Assembly (NCBI GenBank): GCA_024516035.1
Contig: CM044957.1
Coordinates: 5,119,017 to 5,183,016 of the forward strand
Direction: 5' to 3'
DNA length: 64,000 bases
From: Bactericera cockerelli
Taxonomy: Eukaryota; Arthropoda; Insecta; Hemiptera; Triozidae
A program made the translations under genes and the position numbers. Shown here in pieces: positions 53,873-63,913 of the stretch; positions within the stretch are counted from its first letter, which is position 1, and the number at the start of each line of letters is the position of its first letter. The notes below the pieces were generated by a model, which saw only the letters and a list, made by a program, of their open reading frames with translations, was not told the DNA's origin and searched no databases.

Positions 53873-54152
53873 AGTAGTCACCGTGGTCGAGTGAGTTAGC
53901 GCGCTAGGCATTGCACGCACGGTGACTTGGGATCGATCCCCAGCGGGCAGGATTTTTTCTGCTCTGTACTTGGGTGTTCGGGGTCCACTCATACCTACCT
54001 CGTGAGGAAAAATGAGTAGCTGCTGTAGCAGCGACCAGTGGCGGAATTATAGGCAAAAATAAGATATTGGGATATTAAAATATACGAAATATTCCTATAA
54101 TTCTGCGCTACCCACTAAAATTGTGATATAATAACACATAAAACACATTATA
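53873..54152 (+). mobile_element. SINE-I, full length
   Basis: CACCGTGGTCGAGTGAGTTA (box A), GGGATCGATCCCCAGCGGGC (box B), GGGTCCACTCATACCTACCT, CGACCAGTGGCGGAATTATA, tail AACACATAAAACACA. Confidence 0.87.
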
Positions 54153-54358
54153 TTATTACTGGACATCTTTATTGTAATTCAAATATGTGATAATTTTATT
54201 CAAAGAGGTTACTTGGTTATAAAAGAAGTTCTCAGAACTCCTGAAGTAATAACATATATGCATCTGGGGCTCATGTTTCAGTACTAGGGTGACACCAGAC
54301 GACACATGTAGGAACATACAGGGTCTAGTAAAAAAGACTGGGACTGAGAAGGGCTTTC

Positions 54359-54478
54359 CTGTAGCCTGTTCGAATATACTGCCCACTCCCCGATTCTCCA
54401 ATTCTCCGTTTCGCAAAAAGGGAGTGATTCCTGTTCGAATATACTTCTCCAAATCCCCGATTCTCCTTTTCAATGTAG
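54359..54478. repeat. CCTGTTCGAATATACT repeat
   Basis: TAGCCTGTTCGAATATACTG, TTCTCCAATTCTCCGTTTCG, then again CCTGTTCGAATATACTTCTC. The inverse GGGCAGTATATTCGAATAGG lies at 57860-57885. Confidence 0.6.
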
Positions 54479-54481
54479 TCA

Positions 54482-54740
54482 CTGACGTCACCGTGGCGGA
54501 GTGAGTTAGCGCGCTAGGCGTTAGGCATTGCACGCATGGTGCCCTGGGTTCGATCCCCAGCAGAGCAGTATTTTTGTGCACTGTACTTGCATCCACTCAT
54601 ACTCCATGATGAAAAATGAGTAACTGTGTCAATGTGAGCAGCGACCAGTGGCGGAATTATAAGCAAAATAAAATAAAATATTACGATGTTAAAGGTAAGG
54701 GAAAAAATCCGATAATTCTGCTATATATTATAGCCAACAA
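54482..54740 (+). mobile_element. SINE-I
   Basis: CACCGTGGCGGAGTGAGTTA, GGGTTCGATCCCCAGCAGAG, CGACCAGTGGCGGAATTATA; 3' end decayed. Head contains GCGTTAGGC duplication. Confidence 0.83.
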
Positions 54741-55440
54741 TCCGCTAAACCGTACTCCGCAACGGAGTATTTATCTTTATAGGTTTTATACCTAACTAGA
54801 TGTTTCCCCGTACTTTGCAACAGAATAATTTTTATAGTTAACTAGCCATCAACCCGTACTTCGCAACGGAGTATTATATACGCTTCATACCTAACTAGGT
54901 GATACCCTGTTCTTTGCAACGGCATATTTTTTATAGCATACTCGCGGTCAACCCGTACTTCGCAACGGATTTTTTTTCGGGTTTTATACCTTTTTTATAC
55001 GCCCTTTAGTCAGGACACTAGTATCATTTACTTATTTATATATGTATAAATTTTTTATAATACTCTATCTTTTATAATTTTTTATTGATTTTATACTGGT
55101 AAATATTGTGCCCTCTTAATAGTAGTGACCCTCTACTTTGCAACGGGAATTTTTTCATAGCAAACTAGCCGTCAACCCATACTTTGCAACGTAGTATTTT
55201 TTTATAAGATTTATACCTAACTAGATGTTATTCCGTACTTTGTAACAGCATATTTTTTAAAACCAAATAGCTGTCAAATTGTAATTCGCAACTAAATATT
55301 GAATTTAATTTTATGTTTACTGTGCAACGGGCTTAATGTTTCTATAACTAACGAGTCGTCACCACGTACTTTAAATTAGGAAATTTTAAATTCACCTAAC
55401 GAACATTTACCTTGTACTTTAAAGGGGGAATTTTTTGAAG
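54723..55440 (+). repeat. Degenerate array, + orientation
   Basis: About eight to ten units of roughly 50-60 bp: CCGTACTTCGCAACGGAGTA, TTTTATAG, TATACCTAACTAG and CCGTCAACCC. The first arm of a large head-to-head structure. Confidence 0.8.
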
Positions 55441-55449
55441 AAGAAGAAG

Positions 55450-55605
55450 AATAAGAAGAACAAGAAGGTTTTACAGCATTTTGGATTTCGTAGCAATGAA
55501 ACAGCAGCTACTGATGACGCTTGTGGTCTATATTGTAGCTTGACCATCCCGTAATATGCCTTCCCTCTGATGGGCGAGAAGTAATTCAATAGATCCCATT
55601 TAAGA
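55450..55605 (-). mobile_element. SINE-C fragment
   Basis: GGATTTCGTAGCAATGAAAC, ACCATCCCGTAATATGCCTT, GATGGGCGAGAAGTAATTCA. Confidence 0.75.
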
Positions 55606-55705
55606 TAAGAATTATTTGTGTTCTTATGTCACAATTTTTAGTGGGTAGCATCACGTCTTCAAATATTTACTGAGACAAGTGAATACGCGTAGGTATATTG
55701 TGCTT

Positions 55706-55895
55706 TAATAATAATATCGCCTTATTTATATTGGCCGACTAGGACTAATTAGTCCTAATAATGGGACTCATTAATGAGTCCCATTGTTAGTAAGCGTAAG
55801 CAGAAGACGTATTATATGGTGAAAATCCCAAATGGGAGGATATAACTTGTCATATCTCGGCATCGGTTGGGTTTTGAACCCGCGACCTATGAAGT
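55706..55895 (-). mobile_element. SINE-E
   Basis: AATAATATCGCCTTATTTAT, GAAAATCCCAAATGGGAGGA, GGGTTTTGAACCCGCGACCT; head missing. Contains AATGGGACTCATTAATGAGT, a local palindrome. Confidence 0.78.
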
Positions 55896-55989
55896 AGTCG
55901 GTCCCCTTGACCGCTTTGTTCTGTTCAAGTATTTACAGGGAAATGTGAATAAATGTAGCTCGTTGTTTTGTGCAGAAAATCAGACGGAC

Positions 55990-57310
55990 TAGAGATATTT
56001 TTTGTACAATCTAGACTGCAGGAAAATCGGTATTTTACGGTTTAATGACTAGTTAGTCATAAGATAAATCCCGTATCAATTTATGGGTTAACGACTAGTT
56101 AGCTCTGAAAAAAATCTTGTAGCCAAGTATGGGTAGACGGCCAGTAAGAGATGCAAAGTATTAGTAAAAAAATCCCGTAAGAAAGTACGGCTTAGCGACT
56201 AGTTACGTATTAGAGAAATCTCGTAGCAGAGTACGTGTTGACGACTAGCTTGGTTTGAAACGTGAATTGACAAATCAGCTACGAAGTTAGGGTAGACGAA
56301 TAGTTCGGTAATAAAGAAATCACGTTGCAGTGTACGGGTAAACTACTCTTTGGGTGTAAAACGTCAAATGAATTCCCTTACGAAGCGCTTAAAATTAAGG
56401 TTTACTTTATTTGAAAATGAATCCCACTGCAAAGTACAGGTTACAGACTAGTTAACTATAAGAGAAATACTGTAGCAGAGTACGGGTAGACTGCTAGTAA
56501 GGTATACAAAGTATAATAAAAAAAATCCCGTAGCAAAGTGCGGGTAGAATACTATTTGGCTATAAGAGAAATGTTGTAGTAGAGAGTACGGGTTGACGAC
56601 TAGTTAGGCATAAGATGAATCTTGTAGCAGATTACGGGTAGACGGCTAGTAAGGTATACAAAGTATTAAAAAAACGGAAATAATAAACCTGCTACGAAGT
56701 ACGGGTAGACGACTAGTAAGGTATACAAAGTATTAAAAAAAAACAGAAATAATAAACCTCCTACGAAGTACGGGTAGACGGCTAGTAAGGTATACAAAGT
56801 ATTTAAAAAAAAAAACGGAAATAAGAAACCTCCTACGAAGTACCGGTAGACTGCTAGTAAGGTACACAAGTATTTAAAAAAAAAACGGAAATAATAAACC
56901 TGCTACGAAGCACGGGTAGACGACTACTTCGGTAATAGAGAAACCACGTTGCAGTGTACGAGTAAATAACTCGTTGGGTGTAAAACGTAAAATAAATTCC
57001 TTTACGAAGAACGTAAAACTCTAGTTAATTTAAAAATGAATGACATTGCGAAGCACGGGTTGACACCCAGTTAGGTATAAGAGAAATTTCGTTGCAGAAT
57101 ATGGGTAAATGGTTAGTTAGTTAAAAAACGTAAATAATAAAATCTTGAAGGAGAACGGATTAGTATATTTAAAAAAAAATCCCTTTACGAAGTACGGGTA
57201 GACGACTAGTTAGATGTAACAAAAATTCCGCTGCTAAGTACGGTTAAACCCCTAGTTAAGTATAAAATAATTCTCGTTTCAGAGTGCGCAGTAATGACTA
57301 CCAAGGTAAA
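55990..57310 (-). repeat. Degenerate array, - orientation
   Basis: Twenty or so units such as CCCGTAGCAAAGTACGGGTA and GACGACTAGTTAGGTATAAG, the inverse of 54723-55440. 56640-56940 holds four close copies of GCTACGAAGTACGGGTAGAC with A-runs. Confidence 0.85.
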
Positions 57311-57890
57311 AATAATTGTAAAGAATAGTAAAATATAGCAATATAGCTATGGAAACGGCTGTTAGGCTGGAAATCTTCGAAAACAACGACCTCTCAATTA
57401 AAGGAATTATTGCGTTAAAAAAGACGGAAAATAATATTCTATGATATAATATGTTAATAAAATGACATACTTTTACTTATTTAATAATTATAATAAGTAA
57501 TTATGGCGAGTAATTACCATTAGGGTTGTTTAAAACCAATTGGGGGAGTGAAATTATTCTTCCCGAATTTCGACCATTTTACTGCCCTAAATCTCCGTTT
57601 CGAAGTCATTTTTTTAAAAATCACGCGCCCTTTCTACTCCCCGTTTGACTTTCCCAAAAAATATTATTCGAACAGAAATTGAAAAGGAAAGAGAAATCGA
57701 GATTTGTTAGCATTGGAAGTATAGGCAATTTGACGTAATGTCATGCGCAGAACAGCTATTTCAACTCCCTCTTTCACTTTCCGATTGCACTCTGTGATAT
57801 CGATATTTAAACGATATTTGACGGTTCAAACGGAGAAAAGGAGATTCGGAGAATCTGGGCAGTATATTCGAATAGGCTACTGATACTCGT

Positions 57891-58010
57891 TATAAAATAA
57901 TTGCGAAATTAATAGACAACATCGATAACTTAAGTCATTGCTTAGCGTCGGTTTTCCCTATCTTACACAGTACGGAATCCGAGACTTAGCGCCACAGAGG
58001 TATAGTTTCT
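57891..58010. mobile_element. MITE-K partial
   Basis: GCGAAATTAATAGACAACAT, GTCGGTTTTCCCTATCTTAC, TTAGCGCCACAGAGGTAT; the right end is replaced by a family-M arm. Confidence 0.75.
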
Positions 58011-58200
58011 GAGATCTGCGCGTAACAAGGAATGTTTTTAACCGACAGACCGACACAAAACCAAAGTTTCTCAGGAGTATAATTATGAAACGTCCAGAAA
58101 TATGAAATCAGAGCAATTTTTTTTTCTTTCTTTTTTACAAAAGCAAACACAATACTTCCGATTTCTAATATTAGAAATTTATCGGACGTAGGTATAATAA
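58000..58200 (-). mobile_element. Family M arm
   Basis: GATCTGCGCGTAACAAGGAA, AACGTCCAGAAATATG, ACACAATACTTCCGATTTCT, AATATTAGAAATTTATCGGA. Confidence 0.72.
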
Positions 58201-58461
58201 AATTGTTAGAGAAAAAAAAAGTGTCCACTTATATTAAATCTAATCCTGTTTTATAATTCGGCTTTAGTCTTCGATACGTTAATCTCCCACCCTGTACAGT
58301 GCCATATTGTTTACATACACTCTCAGTACAGCTTGAGGTTTACTATTACAATTAGGACAAACGCAATCTTCTATAAACAAACAGAGCCTTGGAAGTTGAC
58401 ACACACCATACTTGAAACGATGGTAATTTAGAATAGTCAAAGTCCTCTCAATAGTACATAG

Positions 58462-58656
58462 TAATAATAATACTCTTTAGTGGAAGACTAGAGTGTCCAC
58501 CAGGCGAGGTTAATGCTCAAAGCATTTTCCAACACCTATAATGTGGTCACAAGCTCAAATAAATGAGAAAAAATTCATGCATTGGCTTGGATTCGAACCG
58601 ACGGATCCCTACGATACATGTGACTAGCGCCTTAACCACTTGACTACCAATGCACG
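58462..58656 (-). mobile_element. SINE-A
   Basis: AATAATACTCTTTAGTGGAA, TGGATTCGAACCGACGGATC, CCACTTGACTACCAATGCAC; small deletions. Confidence 0.85.
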
Positions 58657-58802
58657 GTACAAAGAGATTTCCATAAAACTAAATAGTGGTCCCTGGAGAA
58701 TGATTTCCAGGTCAAAGATGCCTCTCTGTAGGGGAAAATAACCTTTTTATAAGAGAAACCTGTTACCTGGATATAAGAAATTCCGGTCCCTTGAGTTATC
58801 TT

Positions 58803-59290
58803 TCATCCAGATTCGTGGCTCAGTGGTTAAGAGCATTGGTTGCTGACCCGGAGGTTGCGGGTTTGAATCCCGGCCGAAGCGGAAAATTCTGACCGAGTAT
58901 TTCCGTTTCCGGAATAGCATGGGTGTCAAGGTAATAAATAAATAAATGTGTTTCTTTGTGTTATTATATCACAATTTTTAGTGGTTAGCGCAGAATTATA
59001 GGACTTTTCCATATCTTTTAATATCCTAATACACTTATTTTTGCCTATAATTCCGCCACTGGTCGCTGCTCACATTAAAGCAGCTACTCATTTTTCCTCA
59101 CGGGGTATGAGTGGACCCCGGACACCCAAGTACAGAGCAGAAAAATCCTGCCCCGCTGGGGATCGATCCCAGGTCACCGTGCGTGCAATGCCTAGCGCGC
59201 TAACTCACTCTGCCACGGTGACTACTGTGTCAAGGTAATGTGCCCTGGAGTAATGCGAAAGCGTTTCCGGGGCACAACTACCTTAAAAAA
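58803..59290 (+). mobile_element. SINE-J split by SINE-I
   Basis: Head GTGGCTCAGTGGTTAAGAGC, box B GCGGGTTTGAATCCCGGCCG; resumes after the insert at ATGTGCCCTGGAGTAATGCG and ends in an A-run. Confidence 0.9.
58936..59226 (-). mobile_element. SINE-I inserted in SINE-J
   Basis: Bounded by GTGTCAAGGTAAT (58923-58935 and 59227-59239). On +: GTGTTTCTTTGTGTTATTAT tail, AATTCCGCCACTGGTCGCTG, GGGATCGATCCCAGGTCACC box B, ACTCACTCTGCCACGGTGAC head. Confidence 0.93.
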
Positions 59291-59299
59291 AAAGGTTGA

Positions 59300-59545
59300 C
59301 TGAATTAAGATGGGTAAGCAACGTCCAGGAATATCAGAACTTGGCGGGTGACCACTTAAATTGAAACCTTCGCGATGCTGACTATTCCTGGCCCAACCCA
59401 GACTGGGTGAGGTTAATGTGGATAACAGCTGGTTTGTGTGTTTGGGATTTTGACCACATAAAACTACGTCTTGAGCTTATTACTGGAATAATGGGACTCA
59501 TTAGTCTTAATCGGGCAGTATAAGGCGATATTATTATCATTATAT
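59300..59545 (+). mobile_element. SINE-D fused to a SINE-E tail
   Basis: GTAAGCAACGTCCAGGAATA (5S-like), CCCAGACTGGGTGAGGTTAA (central domain), then at about 59450 it continues as GGGATTTTGACCACATAAAA and AATCGGGCAGTATAAGGCGA (family E tail). Confidence 0.7.
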
Positions 59546-59644
59546 TCCCATAATCAACGATTTTTTTCTAGTACATCGAAAATGAAAAAATCGGTAAGTG
59601 AGAACAGGGCACCAGGTGTAATACTGCCATATAAAGAAATAAAG

Positions 59645-59860
59645 ATAAATCTGGCTGGAGGACTATAAACAGGGAGTAGACCAGCAGTCTGGCTGGGGGA
59701 CTATAAACAGGGAATTGACCAGCATTGGTCTGGTTCTGGGGGCCCTTGTCAATTATTAACCTCCTTGTAAAGACAGTGGTAGAAGTGCTGAGTCATTCCT
59801 TCACTGTCTGGCTACCATCGTTCACGATGACGCCACCCTATGATGATGATGATGATGAAA
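59645..59860 (+). mobile_element. Family H retroposon, start duplicated
   Basis: TCTGGCTGGAGGACTATAAA at 59648 and TCTGGCTGGGGGACTATAAA at 59690; later TTCTGGGGGCCCTTGTCAAT and a (GAT)n tail at 59838-59857. Confidence 0.7.
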
Positions 59861-60076
59861 GATAAATAATTTAAAGCTTTTGGTGCGTTCATTAATAAAC
59901 ACTGTTTTTTTAAGACGGATAAAATAATATATTTACAAATTGCAGATTTGATTAAAGTTAGTATCAGAGAAATAAAATTATTAGAAGAAATTACATTTTG
60001 TTCAGAAATAAAAGCTTACTGGAATTTAATCAAAACGATACCATTCTAATCGTTCTTATAACTAAGGGCGAAATTA

Positions 60077-60207
60077 AGGGCGGAATTAATAGACGTTTTT
60101 GTAATACCTCTGTGGCGCTAAGTCACGTATTGCGTACAGTGTAAGATAGGGAAAACCGACGCTTACCAACGTCTTAAGTTATTGATGTTGTCTATTAATT
60201 CCGCCCT
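60077..60207. mobile_element. MITE-K
   Basis: AGGGCGGAATTAATAGACGT to GTCTATTAATTCCGCCCT, 131 bp. Flanks TAA on both sides when the ends are read as GGGCGG...CCGCCC. Confidence 0.88.
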
Positions 60208-60209
60208 AA

Positions 60210-60323
60210 AAGACAAAATTGAGATCTTAAGTCAGGACCGAGCTTCTCCCCATGTAAGACCACACGCCAAATCGAGACTTAGCGCCACAGAGGTATCATA
60301 AAAACGTCTATTAATTCCGCCCT
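60210..60323. mobile_element. MITE-K partial, opposite orientation
   Basis: ACTTAGCGCCACAGAGGTAT and ACGTCTATTAATTCCGCCCT; the left end is decayed. Confidence 0.78.
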
Positions 60324-60336
60324 AAGGGCGACATTA

Positions 60337-60467
60337 AGGGCGGAATTAATAGACGTTTTTGTAATACCTCTGTGGCGCTAAGTCACGGATTGCGTACTGT
60401 GTAAGATAGGAAAAATCGACACTTACCAACGACTTAAGTTATTGATGTTGTCTATTAATTCCGCCCT
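60337..60467. mobile_element. MITE-K
   Basis: 131 bp and nearly identical to 60077-60207; TAA flanks. Confidence 0.88.
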
Positions 60468-60468
60468 A

Positions 60469-60587
60469 ATAGACTTTTTTGTAATAGTTCTGTGGCGCTA
60501 AGTCTCGGATTGCGTAATGTCTTAGATAGAGAAAACCGATGCTAAGTAATGAGTTGAGTTATCATTTTGTCTATTAATTCCAACTAA
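60469..60587. mobile_element. MITE-K partial
   Basis: AATAGACTTTTTTGTAATAG, GGCGCTAAGTCTCGGATTGC, TTGTCTATTAATTCC; directly adjoins the previous copy, sharing its end. Confidence 0.78.
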
Positions 60588-60714
60588 ATCTCTATCACCT
60601 AAGTGACCAGTTCGATTCCCAGCAAAATCAAGACAAGATCTCAAACAAATGAGAAAAAAAAATAACATGGGGTTGGATCCAAACTCACGTCTCATTGAAT
60701 AAATTAACAGACCA

Positions 60715-60885
60715 GGAAAGTGTAAAGCCCGAGATCCCGAGTTCGATAACTAGGTCGCTAAGATTTTCACTGAAAACCCTGACAATAAAAACGTGCATAT
60801 CCTCCCCATTTGGGGTTTTGATCACATTATAAGGCGTATTGGGTAGTCTAAATAAAGCAATATGATTATTATTCTCTCATAATGA
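60715..60885 (+). mobile_element. SINE-E-like copy
   Basis: CCCGAGTTCGATAACTAGGT (box B-like), CCTCCCCATTTGGGGTTTTG, GGCGTATTGGGTAGTCTAAA tail. Confidence 0.55.
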
Positions 60886-60889
60886 CAGT

Positions 60890-61325
60890 CACTCTCATAA
60901 TCCCCAAATCTCCTTTCAATCGATATACAACGCACTCTTTTTTTTGTTTCACTCCATTCGCAGGAAACTCACAAACCTGCTACCCACATTGACCTCACCC
61001 AGTCTGGGTTGGGCTAGGATGCCAGCATCAAATTGCTGAGATAAAGTTCCCGAAAAGTACACTAGTACTTCATGGGAACACAAAAATGTTTAAACAATAG
61101 ATAAAAAAATAAAAGATCATTATCATTATCACGAAGTCTTCACCTCGCTGGACGTTGCTTGGCTTCTGTGATCCTACGAGAACCGGTGCATTCAACGCGC
61201 CATTGACACTGGCACACAACGCACTCTTAATTTGAACGGAATAACCAAGAGTGCGTTGTGTCAGTGTGTCACGGTCGGAAGGGAGATTTGAGGATTGTGA
61301 GGGTGAGAGTGGTTTTTGGAATGAG
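60890..61325. mobile_element. MITE-F copy split by a 5S-SINE
   Basis: Left CTCTCATAATCCCCAAATCT, right TGAGGGTGAGAGTGGTTTTT. The SINE at 60940-61215 is bordered by the duplicated ACAACGCACTCTT (60927-60939 and 61216-61228). Confidence 0.85.
60940..61215 (-). mobile_element. SINE-D inserted in MITE-F
   Basis: T-run at left, ACATTGACCTCACCCAGTCT, then an extra about 98-bp AT-rich insert (61030-61127), then CTCGCTGGACGTTGCTTGGC and GCGCCATTGACACTGGCAC. 13-bp duplication ACAACGCACTCTT. Confidence 0.92.
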
Positions 61326-61351
61326 GGTGAAGAACTAACACTGCGTGAAAT

Positions 61352-61489
61352 TATTAATAATAATAACACTCTTTAGTGGAAGGTAACCACCAGGCGAGGT
61401 GAAGTCTTATTATTATGTGGTCACAAACTCAAATTAATGACGAAAAATTCAAGCACTGGATGGTATTCGAACCAACGGATCCTTAGGGT
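61352..61489 (-). mobile_element. SINE-A with deletions
   Basis: AATAATAACACTCTTTAGTG, CAGGCGAGGTGAAGTCTTAT (30-bp deletion), TTCGAACCAACGGATCCTTA; head lost. Confidence 0.78.
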
Positions 61490-61679
61490 AGCGTTGCTAT
61501 TTGGAGGGAAAAAAACGTACATGAAATTAATGTAAAATAAAAGTAAAGGATAGATTACAAAACACTTAAAAAAGAAAATCTCAGGGTAAACATCGCTACC
61601 ATTCTAGGTACTGTTGAAATAGGACGAACTGTATCTGAAGTACAACCGCGCTGTCAATACATAGCCAACACTAATTTAT

Positions 61680-61790
61680 TTACAAAAATTGAAATCGGAG
61701 CAAAAAAATATTTATTTATTTTTCGCACAAAAACGATCACAATACTTTCGATTTCTAATATTAGAAATTTATCGGAAGTAAAATTCTTAT
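61680..61790 (-). mobile_element. Family M end
   Basis: GATCACAATACTTTCGATTT, CTAATATTAGAAATTTATCG. Confidence 0.65.
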
Positions 61791-62139
61791 TAATTTACAG
61801 GGTGAACAAGTTTATAGAACATTTTAGAATTAATTCTAGGAGACATTCTAAGTCTAAAATAAATAATCTCAGGTAATTATTCCAAAAATGGGAAAATAAT
61901 AAAATCAGCTGAAGGGACAAATGACCCAGGCATCCCTACAGTGAGGATTCTGCATACTACCCTTAGTCTCAAAAGGTCCCCGACAATTGGTTCTGAAATT
62001 TTCTATTCACTCACCGGCAGAATTCACAAGACACTTGTTGTTTTGGCATTTGACTCTATATGTATTTCCTCACGAACTAAATTTGACATAACTTTTTGTG
62101 TAGTAAAAAAATTCAAGGCATTTTTCTTTTAATAGAAAA

Positions 62140-62272
62140 GTAACAGTATTGAGATTAATTGTAACAGTATGGAGAATGATCAAGTTTTGTTTTATTGATT
62201 TAAATTTCTATGTATGTATATATTCTATGTCATTTGTAAATAAAACTTGATCAAACATGTTTAATAATAATA
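62140..62272 (+). mobile_element. Possible LINE 3' end
   Basis: GTAAATAAAACTTGATCAAA and an (AATAAT) tail resemble the end of the 47169 LINE piece. TGATCAAGTTTTGTTTTA nearby forms an inverted match. Confidence 0.35.
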
Positions 62273-62275
62273 AGA

Positions 62276-62416
62276 ATTAATACTGAACAGAAGAAACATG
62301 TTTATTCGGTACTTTTTTTCCTGATTGAGAACAAAGCCTATGGAATTTTTTAAATGTAATTTAATGAAACTTAGGTACTGGAAAAGTTAAACATGTGCCT
62401 CCTGTTCAGTATTAAT
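62276..62416. mobile_element. Small MITE-like inverted repeat
   Basis: ATTAATACTGAACAG (62276-62290) and CTGTTCAGTATTAAT (62402-62416), perfect 15-bp ends around AT-rich sequence. Confidence 0.5.
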
Positions 62417-62692
62417 CTCCATACTCTTGGCTTTCCATCAAAACAATAATACCTTGAAAAATTGAACTACAAATTCAACATGGAGTCAAACGAGTGTTCG
62501 GTTATTTCTGCTGGTGAGTATATAAAAAAAAAAACTCGGAAACTTGTACATTTAAAAACTAATACTTATTTTAACACGGGACCACCTTTGTTCGTGCAAA
62601 AGACTCGAGAATTTCTCATTGTCACAAGGTTTCCCTAAATTGGAAGTCGGTTTTCAAAGTTGAATAAATCTCGACCGGACACATCCAGGCGT

Positions 62693-62824
62693 CTAGTTCT
62701 TCTCAGACAGAATGGCGCGCCGACCGCTCGCCTTGATCACGTTCTCCGTGCTTTTCGCTTTCGACACAGGGATCTTGCCGCCTGCCGTCAGCTTCTGTCG
62801 GTTGGAGGTGTTCTCTTTCTGCAC
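62693..62824 (-). CDS. Terminal coding exon of the same unrecognised gene
   Basis: Acceptor CTCTCCTCAG just above 62824, then 43 codons and TAG (62693-62695). The frame joins in phase 0 with the preceding exon. It starts VQKENTSNRQKLTAGG, continues KIPVSKAKSTENVIKASG and ends RRAILSEKN. Basic and Lys/Ser-rich, with no domain recognised. The 558-bp intron holds a SINE-C (62846) and a 5S-SINE head (63066). The in-frame join and clean splice sites argue for a real gene. Confidence 0.75.
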   Translation of the reverse strand: MQKENTSNRQKLTAGGKIPVSKAKSTENVIKASGRRAILSEKN

Positions 62825-62845
62825 CTGAGGAGAGATGAATAATGA

Positions 62846-63010
62846 TGTTGACCCAGCACCTAATTGGGAAGTATTGTGTCACTTCTCGCCCATCAGAGGG
62901 GAGGCATACTACGGGATGGGCAGGCTACAACACAGACCACAAACGTCTACCGTAGCTCCTGTTTCACGGCTACGAAATAAAAACGGCTGTGAAACACTCA
63001 TCTTTAAATA
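62846..63010 (+). mobile_element. SINE-C, 5' truncated
   Basis: TTGACCCAGCACCTAATTGG, GGCATACTACGGGATGGGCA, GTTTCACGGCTACGAAATAA. In the last intron of the - strand gene. Confidence 0.87.
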
Positions 63011-63065
63011 ATAAAAATATCGCTAATTACTTTCTATTACCTATAAGGTATAGAAAGTATTGTTT

Positions 63066-63170
63066 TTGGCTAGCGTCAATGGCATAGTGAATACTCGAGA
63101 TAAAATTGAATCACTTAAGTGAAGAAACGTCTAGCGAGGCCAAGAATGGTGGGTGACCACTCAAATTCGG
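63066..63170 (+). mobile_element. SINE-D head only
   Basis: GGCTAGCGTCAATGGCATAG, AAACGTCTAGCGAGGCCAAG, GTGGGTGACCACTCAAATTC; the central domain is absent. Confidence 0.7.
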
Positions 63171-63382
63171 GGAGGGGAGAGGGGGAAGGGGTAGAGGGAA
63201 GGGGGAGAAAGATTGATTGAATGATATTGAAACATTTCATTTATTTTGAAACCATTTTATTTTTTATAATTATAAAAAATACATCCCCTAAGATGATGCT
63301 AATTTTCGATAGAGATTTTTGTTTCATGCCCTAACTGTCCATCTCGCTTGATGAGAGAAAAAAAGAGGCAAAGAGAACTCAC

Positions 63383-63707
63383 CCGTCGCCCGTTCTGTCT
63401 CCTGGGCAGTATCTCACTCGAGGCGGGCGAGATCGAGTCTTTCCCGCTGGAGGCGCCACTGGTCGAGGCCCCGTTCACACTCAGCAAGTCGTTCATCGAA
63501 CTCGACCGCCGGGGCTTGGGCAGGCTGTTGTCCGAGTCTTCGGGTAGCGTCGGGGTGAGTGTGGACGCGCCCTCACTGGTGGCGGGGAGGTCGGGGGTGA
63601 ATTGGGCGCGGGGGTAAGTCAGGCGGAATCGGGACAGGAGTCGCTGGTGGGGGGAGGTCTCGGCGAAGCGGCCCGGGAGTTTGAACTCCTTGCGTGGGGG
63701 GTCTCGC
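63383..63707 (-). CDS. Penultimate coding exon of unrecognised protein
   Basis: Open on the - strand with acceptor CTCCACTCCACCAG at 63708-63721 and donor CGG|GTGAGT at 63382. The reading frame begins after one base completing a split codon and runs 108 codons with no stop. It starts RDPPRKEFKLPGRFAETSPH, then a Ser/Pro/Thr-rich stretch with KPRRSSSMNDLLSVNG and SGKDSISPASSE, ending RRQNGRR. GC is clearly higher than the surroundings, as in the P450 exons. It looks like a disordered, phosphorylation-prone tail (RRSSS, SP sites). I do not recognise the family. The upstream exons lie beyond 64000. Function unknown. Confidence 0.75.
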
Positions 63708-63769
63708 CTGGTGGAGTGGAGGGTGTGAGTTAAAAGATCGATTTAAAAATATTTATTTTCTTCATTTTA

Positions 63770-63898
63770 GGGTGGAATTAATAGACAACATCAATAACTT
63801 AAGTCGTACGTAAGTATCGATTTTCCCTATCTTACACAGTACGCAATCCGTGACTTAGCGCAACAGAGGTATTACAAAAACATCTATGAATTCCGCCC
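63770..63898. mobile_element. MITE-K
   Basis: GGGTGGAATTAATAGACAAC to ATCTATGAATTCCGCCC; TTA on both sides, fitting a Harbinger-like 3-bp duplication. Confidence 0.85.
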
Positions 63899-63913
63899 TT
63901 AGTAATTACAATA

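Larger units (their letters stand above)
62825..63382 (-). other. Last intron of the - strand gene
   Basis: GT-AG on the - strand. Filled by SINE-C (+), a 5S-SINE head (+), a G-rich GGGGAGAGGGGGAAGGGG stretch (63172-63210) and AT-rich sequence. Confidence 0.7.

Noticed and set aside
63299..63382. Extension of the - strand coding frame past the donor
   Set aside because: The frame continues by chance, but the GTGAGT donor and the phase-0 join to 62824 favour splicing.
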